Shown one piece after another: positions 32,313 to 37,400 of a stretch of 37,400 nucleotides of DNA (within the stretch, counting starts at the first letter, position 1; every line of letters begins with the position of its first letter). The notes under the pieces were generated by a model. It had not been told where the DNA came from. It made no database searches and saw only the letters and a list, made by a program, of their open reading frames with translations. Origin of the DNA: Burkholderiales bacterium (GTDB taxonomy: Bacteria; Pseudomonadota; Gammaproteobacteria; Burkholderiales; Usitatibacteraceae); the NCBI GenBank assembly GCA_017853245.1, contig JAFMJY010000011.1, positions 1-37,400 on the forward strand. Direction: 5' to 3'. Made by a program: the position numbers and the translations under genes.

Positions 32313-33196
32313 TTCGCGATCGCTGCGCGCACGCTGCCGTGCACGGCGGCCAGACGCCGCCGGGCATCGTCGGCGGAGAGGCGGGCAGCCAGCATCACGA
32401 TGGCGGTCTTCACCTCGTGCTCGCACTGGGCCAGCGCCTCGTGTGCGGCCGCCTCGCTCGCGCCGGTGGCGTGCACCGTCAGGCGAAGGGCGCGCGCCAC
32501 CAGCTTGGCGTTGGTGGGCCGCACGTCGACCATGAGGTTGCCGTGGACCTTGTGCAGCCGAACCATGATTGCCGACGAGAGCGTGTTGAGCGCGATCTTC
32601 TGCGCCGTGCCCGCCTTGAGCCGCGTGCTGCCGGAGATCACCTCCGGCCCGGTGGCAAGCGTCACGCCGATTTCCGCCTGCTGCGCGAGCGGGGATCCTT
32701 GGTTGTTGGCGATGCCGATGGTGAGGGCGCCCGCGCCGCGCGCAGCGAGCAGGGCTCCCATCACGAACGGGGTGCGGCCCGACGCGGCGAGCAGGATCAC
32801 CACGTCGTTACGAGTGACGCCCGCCTCGGCGATGGCTCGCCGTCCGGCTTCGTCGTCGTCTTCCGCGCCTTCGACCGCCGTGCGCACGGCCGTGTCGCCG
32901 CCTGCGAGAATCGCCACGCTTCGGTCCGAGGGCCACGAGAAGGTGGGATGAAGCTCGACGCTGTCCAGCAACCCGAGGCGCCCTGACGTGCCAGCGCCCA
33001 CATAGACCAGCCGTCCGCCACGCTGCAGGCGAGGAACCGCGGCGTCCACCGCGCAGGCAATGGCTTCGAGTGCTGCGCGTACCGCCGAGGCCGCGTGCGC
33101 CTGGTCGCCGAGGAAGGCGTCAACCAAGTCGCGCGTGGGGTACTCGTCGAGCGTCGTGTGCGCCGGATGCGGCGATTCGGTGTCGGGAAGGCTCAT
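32309..33196 (-). CDS. murQ: N-acetylmuramic acid 6-phosphate etherase
   Basis: A 295-residue SIS-fold etherase that removes the D-lactyl ether of MurNAc-6-phosphate, giving GlcNAc-6-phosphate. Signatures are V-G-A-G-T-S-G-R-L-G-L-L-D (66-78), the catalytic glutamate in the following S-V-E-L-H-P segment (Glu81), V-E-G-A-E-D-D (108-114), and A-A-S-G-R-T-P (137-143). The frame is open upstream, but the ATG at 33196 gives the usual length and lies 4 bases after the nagB-II stop. It commits the operon to MurNAc breakdown via 6-phosphate rather than the AmgK/MurU route of pseudomonads. Confidence 0.94.
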   Translation of the reverse strand: MSLPDTESPHPAHTTLDEYPTRDLVDAFLGDQAHAASAVRAALEAIACAVDAAVPRLQRGGRLVYVGAGTSGRLGLLDSVELHPTFSWPSDRSVAILAGGDTAVRTAVEGAEDDDEAGRRAIAEAGVTRNDVVILLAASGRTPFVMGALLAARGAGALTIGIANNQGSPLAQQAEIGVTLATGPEVISGSTRLKAGTAQKIALNTLSSAIMVRLHKVHGNLMVDVRPTNAKLVARALRLTVHATGASEAAAHEALAQCEHEVKTAIVMLAARLSADDARRRLAAVHGSVRAAIAK

Positions 33197-33200
33197 GGCA

Positions 33201-34211
33201 TCAGAGGGTGAGCGTGACCTTGGCGAGGTGGCGGGGCCGATCCGGGTCGAGCCCGCGAGCGCGCGCCACGGCTTCGGCAAGCGGATAGAAAGACTGGATG
33301 GCGCAGAGCGCGTCGAGAGCGGGCTCGCGTGATGCGGCGATGGCTAGCGTCGCGCCCGGCGTGCCGGTCGGCGCCGCGAGCAGAACGCGCGCGCCGCGCT
33401 GGGCGAGCGTTTCCGCCAGTGCCGTGAGGCCTGCGTGCGCCGGGCCGCGAGGCGCAAAGACGAGCACCGGTTGCCCGTCGTGCACGAGCGCCTGGGGCCC
33501 GTGCAGGACTTCGGCACCCGAGAAGGCCTCGGCATGCAGATCCGCGACCTCCTTGAGCTTGAGTGCGGCCTCCTGTGCGATCGCAAGCCCCGTGCCGCGC
33601 CCGATCACCAGTAGCCGCTGGGCGCGGCTCAGCACGTCGACTGCGCTCGACCAGTCCGCCCGGGCCGCAGCCGCCAGCGACTCCGGCAGCGACCGAAGCG
33701 CGTCGGTGAACGCCGTATCCGCCTGCCACGCCGCCACCAACCGCGCGCCAGCGGCCAGTTGCGCGATGAAACTCTTGGTGGCCGCCACGCTGCGCTCGTC
33801 GCCCGCATGCAGGTCGACGACGGTGCCGGCGCTGGCTGCAAGTGGCGAACCGACGTCGTTCACGAAGGCGACCGTTTCCGCGCCTCCCTCCGCGAACCAA
33901 CGGGTTGCCTCGACCAGATCGGGGCTGCGCCCCGACTGCGAAAATGCGAGCACCGCGGACCCGGCGCGCGGCAGCGGCGCGTGCTCGAGGGTCACGAGCG
34001 AGGGCGGCAGCGAGGTCACCGGCTTGCCCAGCCGGCTCATCAGCAGGTAGGCGGTGAAGTGGGCGGCGTGGTCCGAGCTGCCGCGTGCCACCGTGAAGAG
34101 TCGTTGGGGCGGCGTGACGCGCCAGCGCGCTGCCAATCCCGCAACAGGGGCATCGCCCGCCGCGAGCTGCTGCGCCACGGCCTCGGGCGCCTCCAGCGCC
34201 TCTTCAAGCAT
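33201..34211 (-). CDS. nagB-II: SIS-domain glucosamine-6-phosphate deaminase (NagB-II)
   Basis: A 336-residue protein with two SIS domains, like the isomerase half of GlmS but without the glutaminase domain. First-domain motifs are RGSSDHA (43-49), SQSGRSPD (91-98) and G-D-E-R-S-V-A-A-T-K-S-F (137-148); the second has G-R-G-T-G-L-A-I-A-Q-E-A-A-L-K-L-K-E. The C terminus ends in the family tail H-L-A-K-V-T. In Shewanella and others NagB-II converts glucosamine-6-phosphate to fructose-6-phosphate and ammonia in place of NagB-I. Position between nagA and murQ supports that role. The ATG at 34211 overlaps the nagA stop by 8 bases. Confidence 0.9.
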   Translation of the reverse strand: MLEEALEAPEAVAQQLAAGDAPVAGLAARWRVTPPQRLFTVARGSSDHAAHFTAYLLMSRLGKPVTSLPPSLVTLEHAPLPRAGSAVLAFSQSGRSPDLVEATRWFAEGGAETVAFVNDVGSPLAASAGTVVDLHAGDERSVAATKSFIAQLAAGARLVAAWQADTAFTDALRSLPESLAAAARADWSSAVDVLSRAQRLLVIGRGTGLAIAQEAALKLKEVADLHAEAFSGAEVLHGPQALVHDGQPVLVFAPRGPAHAGLTALAETLAQRGARVLLAAPTGTPGATLAIAASREPALDALCAIQSFYPLAEAVARARGLDPDRPRHLAKVTLTL

Positions 34212-35331
34212 CCGCGAGGGCAATCGCCTCTCCCTCGGCGTACACGGCGGTGAGTCGCAGGTCGCGATCGAAAACGGCGAGGTCGGCCCAGGCGCCCGCC
34301 TCGATGCGGCCGCGGTCCGTGGCCCCGAGAAAGTCAGCGGCGAAGGCCGACGTACGACGCGAGGCCTCGGCGAGCGACAGCCGGAGGTGGTCGACGAGGT
34401 TGCGAAACGCCTCATCCATCGTGAGCGTCGAGCCCGCCAGCGTGCCGTCGGGGAGTCGCACGCCGCCGAGGCACTTGTGCACGGCCTGGCGCCCGAGCCG
34501 GTATTCGCCGTCGGGCATGCCGGCGGCCGCCGTTGAGTCGGTGACGCAGAAGAGCCGCGGCACGCAGCGCAGCGCGGCGCGAATGGCGCCCGGATGGACG
34601 TGCAGCAAGTCCGGGATGATCTCGGCGTAGTCCGCGTGCGCGAGCGCCGCGCCCGCCAGCCCGGGCGCGCGATGGTGCAGCCCGCTCATGGCGTTGAAGA
34701 GGTGGGTGAAGCCGCTCGCACCTTTCGCCAGTGCGTCGACTCCCGCTTCATACGACGCCTCGCTATGGCCCAGCTGCACGCGCACGCCTAGCGCACTCAG
34801 CATCGCGATGGCCTCGCGGTTGGCGTCGACCTCTGGCGCCAGCGTCACGACGCGAATGGGTGCGATGCCGTGCAGCCGGCGAAACTCGGCCTCGTTGAAA
34901 CCACGGGCGTAATCGGGCTGCGCGCCCAGCCTTTCAGCGCTGAGGTACGGCCCCTCGAGATGCACGCCGAGGATGCGCGCGCCACCTGCCGCGCGGGTGC
35001 GACAGTGTGGCGCGACGGCAGCGAAGGCGGACTCAAGGTCCGCCAGGGGCGCGGTCATCGTCGTGGCAAGCAGTGACGTCGTCCCGTGGCGGGCGTGCAC
35101 CCGCGCGATCGTGGCAGCCGCGTCGCCCCCTTCCATCAGGTCGCGGCCACCGCCGCCGTGCACGTGCGTGTCGATGAAGCCCGGAACGATGATCGTGCCA
35201 GGCGAGTCGCGCGCTGCCGACTCCGGGATCGGCTCGCCCGCGACTGTGTCGATGCGCCCGTCGGCGCGCACGGCTATCGCTCCGCGGATGAAGCCGGAAG
35301 GGGTGAGCACATGGCCGGAAACGGATCGCAC
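34204..35331 (-). CDS. nagA: N-acetylglucosamine-6-phosphate deacetylase
   Basis: A 375-residue amidohydrolase that converts GlcNAc-6-phosphate to glucosamine-6-phosphate and acetate. Metal and catalytic residues are visible: His56 and His58 (THVHGG), Glu126 (VHLEGPYL), His189 (LGHSEAS), His210 (THLFNAMSGLHHR) and Asp265 (VTDSTAAAG). The start is GTG at 35331 without a strong ribosome site. It is the first gene of the minus-strand murein operon, and overlaps nagB-II by 8 bases. No NagC, NagR or MurR regulator lies upstream; instead a divergent peptide-binding protein gene starts 90 bases away. Confidence 0.95.
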   Translation of the reverse strand: MRSVSGHVLTPSGFIRGAIAVRADGRIDTVAGEPIPESAARDSPGTIIVPGFIDTHVHGGGGRDLMEGGDAAATIARVHARHGTTSLLATTMTAPLADLESAFAAVAPHCRTRAAGGARILGVHLEGPYLSAERLGAQPDYARGFNEAEFRRLHGIAPIRVVTLAPEVDANREAIAMLSALGVRVQLGHSEASYEAGVDALAKGASGFTHLFNAMSGLHHRAPGLAGAALAHADYAEIIPDLLHVHPGAIRAALRCVPRLFCVTDSTAAAGMPDGEYRLGRQAVHKCLGGVRLPDGTLAGSTLTMDEAFRNLVDHLRLSLAEASRRTSAFAADFLGATDRGRIEAGAWADLAVFDRDLRLTAVYAEGEAIALADA

Positions 35332-35421
35332 GGTGGCATCGAGTTTACCTTCGGGCGTGGCGCGCGTCGCCGCAACTGCCTACACTCTCGGCTGCCCCAC
35401 GACTTAGAACCGGAGAGCCCC
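35332..35421. promoter_or_regulatory. Divergent promoter region of nagA operon and peptide-binding protein
   Basis: This 90-base spacer must hold the promoter of the nine-gene murein operon and that of the peptide-binding protein. On the plus strand TACACT (35381-35386) is a fair -10 box for the binding-protein gene; on the minus strand TAAACT (complement of 35342-35347) is a fair -10 box for nagA. Neither has a good -35 box, which suits activator-dependent or weak promoters. No long palindrome is visible. Confidence 0.3.
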
Positions 35422-37002
35422 ATGAACCGCGTCGCCGCCACCCTTGCCTGCCTGCTGGCCTTCGCCCTGCCGGCTTCCGCCAGCACCTTCCGCTGGGCCT
35501 CGCAGGGAGACATCGCCACCCAGGATCCGCACGCCCAGGACGAGGGCTTCACCAAGGCCAACAACGCGCTTGTCTACGAGCGCCTCGTGTCGCGCAGGAA
35601 AGACATGTCCGTGGGCCCGGGGCTTGCAACGGCGTGGAAGCGCACGGCGCCGAACCAGTGGGTGTTCACGCTCCGCAGGGGCGTGAAGTTTCACGACGGC
35701 TCGGCCTTCACGGCGGACGACGTCGTGTTCTCCTTCGAGCGGGCGGGCAAGAGCCGCCAGTTCCGCGCTTACGCCGGCCCGTCGGGCACGGTGCGCAAGG
35801 TGGATGACTTCACCGTCGAGTTCACGGCCCCGCAGCCCAATCCCCTTCAGGTGCTCTACATCGGCGAGGTGCCGATCATGAGCCGCGCGTGGAGCGAGAA
35901 GAATGGGGTGGTCGTGGCGCAGGACTTCGCGGCGAAGGAGATGACGTTCGCTTCCCGCAAGGCCATGGGCACCGGCCCGTTTCGTCTGGTCGCCTCCGAG
36001 CCCGGCGTTCGCACCATCCATGCGCGCAACCCCGACTGGTGGGGCCTCAAGGAAGGCATGATGGAAGGCAACATCGAGCGCATCGAATACCGCCCCATCG
36101 CCAACGCGGCCACGCGCATGGCAGCGCTCAAGTCGGGCGAGGTGGACTTCGTCCTCGACCCCTCGGTCCAGGACATCCCGCGCCTGCGTGACGACAAGGA
36201 GCTCAAGGTCTGGGAGGGCGACGAGACCCGCATCATCCTGTTCGCCTTCGACCAGGCGCGAGACGAGTTGCTCTTCTCCGACGTCAAGGGCAAGAACCCG
36301 TTCAAGGACCGGCGCGTGCGGCAGGCGCTTTATCAGGCGATTGACATCCAGGCGCTGCGCACGCAGGTGATGCGTGGGCTCGCCACCCCCACCGCCGTGC
36401 CGACGCCGAACCCGAGAGGCGAGGGCATTCCCGCCGAGCTCGATCAGCGCTATCCGTACGACCTGAGCGCCGCGAAGAAGCTGCTCGCCGAGGCGGGCTA
36501 TCCCAACGGCTTCGGCTTCACGCTGCACTGCCCGAACGACCGCTATGTGAACGACGAGCGGATCTGTGTCGCAGTGGGGGCCATGTGGGCGAAGGCAGGC
36601 CTGAACGTGAAGGTCGAGACGATGCCGAAAGCCCAGTATTTCCAGCGCACGCCGAAGAAGGAGTTCAGCGCCTGCATGCAGGGGTGGGGCGACAACAATC
36701 GAGACGCCATGTTCACCCTGCGCCCCCTCTACCACTCGTGGGAAAAGGAAACCGGTCGCGGTGACACCAACTACGGGAACTTCAGGAACGCGGAGCTGGA
36801 CGCGCTGATCCAGAAAGCGGAAACCGAGATGGACGCGGCAAAGCGCCAGGGCTTCATCAACGACGCCATCCGCTCCATGCACCGCGAGGTGAACGTGATC
36901 CCGCTGCACCGACAGGTGGTGCCGTGGGTGTCGCGCGCCAACGTGACGGTGACGCACCGCTCGGACAACTGGTTCTGGCCGCTGTGGGCGAGCGTGCGGT
37001 GA
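35422..37002 (+). CDS. Periplasmic oligopeptide-type solute-binding protein (SBP family 5)
   Basis: A 526-residue extracellular solute-binding protein of ABC transporter family 5 (DppA/OppA/MppA group). It has a clean signal peptide (cleavage near S-A-S-A, about 20) without a lipobox. The body shows T-F-R-W-A-S-Q-G-D-I-A-T-Q-D-P-H (22-37), W-V-F-T-L-R-R-G-V-K-F-H-D-G (about 77-90), F-T-A-D-D-V-V-F-S-F, and the middle A-A-K-K-L-L-A-E-A-G-Y-P-N-G-F. The frame is open upstream; the ATG at 35422 has CGGAGAG about 5 bases before it. No permease or ATPase genes follow, so it must dock on a permease encoded elsewhere. MppA, which binds murein tripeptide, is a useful precedent given the neighbours. 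Confidence 0.9.
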   Translation: MNRVAATLACLLAFALPASASTFRWASQGDIATQDPHAQDEGFTKANNALVYERLVSRRKDMSVGPGLATAWKRTAPNQWVFTLRRGVKFHDGSAFTADDVVFSFERAGKSRQFRAYAGPSGTVRKVDDFTVEFTAPQPNPLQVLYIGEVPIMSRAWSEKNGVVVAQDFAAKEMTFASRKAMGTGPFRLVASEPGVRTIHARNPDWWGLKEGMMEGNIERIEYRPIANAATRMAALKSGEVDFVLDPSVQDIPRLRDDKELKVWEGDETRIILFAFDQARDELLFSDVKGKNPFKDRRVRQALYQAIDIQALRTQVMRGLATPTAVPTPNPRGEGIPAELDQRYPYDLSAAKKLLAEAGYPNGFGFTLHCPNDRYVNDERICVAVGAMWAKAGLNVKVETMPKAQYFQRTPKKEFSACMQGWGDNNRDAMFTLRPLYHSWEKETGRGDTNYGNFRNAELDALIQKAETEMDAAKRQGFINDAIRSMHREVNVIPLHRQVVPWVSRANVTVTHRSDNWFWPLWASVR

Positions 37003-37040
37003 GCGCCGAGACCGGCGTGAGCTGAGGCACGCGCCGAGCC

Positions 37041-37400
37041 GTGTCCCTCAACGCCTTCTGGACTGCATTCATCCTCGTCGCCTTCGTGGCGACGACGGGC
37101 CAGCTCGTCCTCGGCGGCGATGTGGATGCGTTCAAGCGCGTGGTCGACGGGCTCTTCGACTCGGCGCGCGTGGCGGTGATGGAAATCGCGCTGCCGCTCG
37201 TGGGCGTGATGGCGTTCTGGCTTGGCATCCTCGCGGTGGCGGAGAAAGCGGGCGCGGTGGCCGCGCTCGCGCGGCTGATCCGCCCCTTCTTCGTGCGGAT
37301 CTTCCCCGGAATCCCGCGCGACCACCCCGCGAGCGGCCACATCGTCATGAACTTCTCGGCCAATTTCCTGGGCCTGGACAACGCCGCCACGCCGTTCGGC
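37041..37400 (+). CDS. SpmA/nucleoside-recognition (Gate) membrane protein, N-terminal part
   Basis: An open frame runs from GTG at 37041 to the window edge (120 codons, no stop). The translation has an N-terminal hydrophobic helix (F-W-T-A-F-I-L-V-A-F-V-A), then D-A-F-K-R-V-V-D-G-L-F-D-S-A-R-V-A-V, a second helix with L-P-L-V-G-V-M-A-F-W-L-G-I, and the signature M-N-F-S-A-N-F-L-G-L-D-N-A-A-T-P-F-G at its end. This signature marks spore-maturation-protein-A-like nucleoside-recognition proteins. Non-sporulating proteobacteria often carry a fused SpmA-SpmB of about 410 residues; the function is unknown, possibly transport. It begins 38 bases after the binding-protein stop. Confidence 0.85.
   Translation, partial: MSLNAFWTAFILVAFVATTGQLVLGGDVDAFKRVVDGLFDSARVAVMEIALPLVGVMAFWLGILAVAEKAGAVAALARLIRPFFVRIFPGIPRDHPASGHIVMNFSANFLGLDNAATPFG

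Overview
The window is a dense (about 68% G+C by eye), Gram-negative chromosomal segment, most likely from a betaproteobacterium of the Burkholderiales/Usitatibacter kind. The grounds are the overlapping birA-coaX pair, a stand-alone heptose-1-phosphate adenylyltransferase (the split HldA/HldC arrangement), lipoproteins, a TonB-dependent receptor and an AmpG-type murein recycling system. No rRNA, tRNA, CRISPR array, insertion sequence or prophage is visible. No gene-free stretch exceeds 300 bases; the longest are about 157 bases (13168-13324) and 155 bases (25050-25204).

Region 1 (1-6215): a DUF3047 lipoprotein gene on + converges on a tightly packed minus-strand run: acyl-ACP-desaturase-like diiron protein, rfaE2, FAD-linked 2-hydroxyacid dehydrogenase, HAD phosphatase, birA, coaX.

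Region 2 (6293-13167): a plus-strand, largely translationally coupled operon of eight genes: FAD amine-oxidase-like protein, DUF1365, cyclopropane-fatty-acid-synthase-like methyltransferase, chalcone-isomerase-like protein, GPH-type transporter, DUF3833 lipoprotein, short-chain dehydrogenase, SnoaL/NTF2 protein. This is a known but poorly understood proteobacterial lipid-modification neighbourhood, often seen with a sigma-E/ChrR switch that is absent here. The diiron protein is transcribed divergently from it across a short promoter region with a 14-bp palindrome.

Region 3 (13284-17946): a VapBC toxin-antitoxin pair with a perfect 16-bp palindrome as likely operator, facing a minus-strand run of a MurA-type enolpyruvyl transferase, an agmatinase-family ureohydrolase, an AstE/aspartoacylase-like zinc hydrolase and uracil-DNA glycosylase.

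Region 4 (17925-35331): a peptidoglycan-centred island. Its left part holds a D-Ala-D-Ala dipeptidase, PBP4-type DacB, a large TonB-dependent receptor with a strong terminator, and a Tat-exported LD-carboxypeptidase; a SAM methyltransferase and a beta-lactamase-like serine hydrolase follow. Its right part is a minus-strand operon nagA - nagB-II - murQ - ampG - nagX - digH-like - BadF-type kinase - amiD - serine hydrolase, with overlaps or near-zero gaps at nearly every junction. Together these encode outer-membrane uptake (inferred), periplasmic trimming of glycan and peptide, inner-membrane import of muropeptides, and conversion of MurNAc and GlcNAc to fructose-6-phosphate. NagZ, AnmK, AmgK/MurU and any local regulator are missing from the window.

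Region 5 (35422-37400): an oligopeptide-type periplasmic binding protein without its permease, then the start of a SpmA/nucleoside-recognition membrane protein cut by the window end. The best candidate for a new biological system is the Region 4 island: murein salvage joined to a TonB-dependent receptor and to a transmembrane acetyltransferase.
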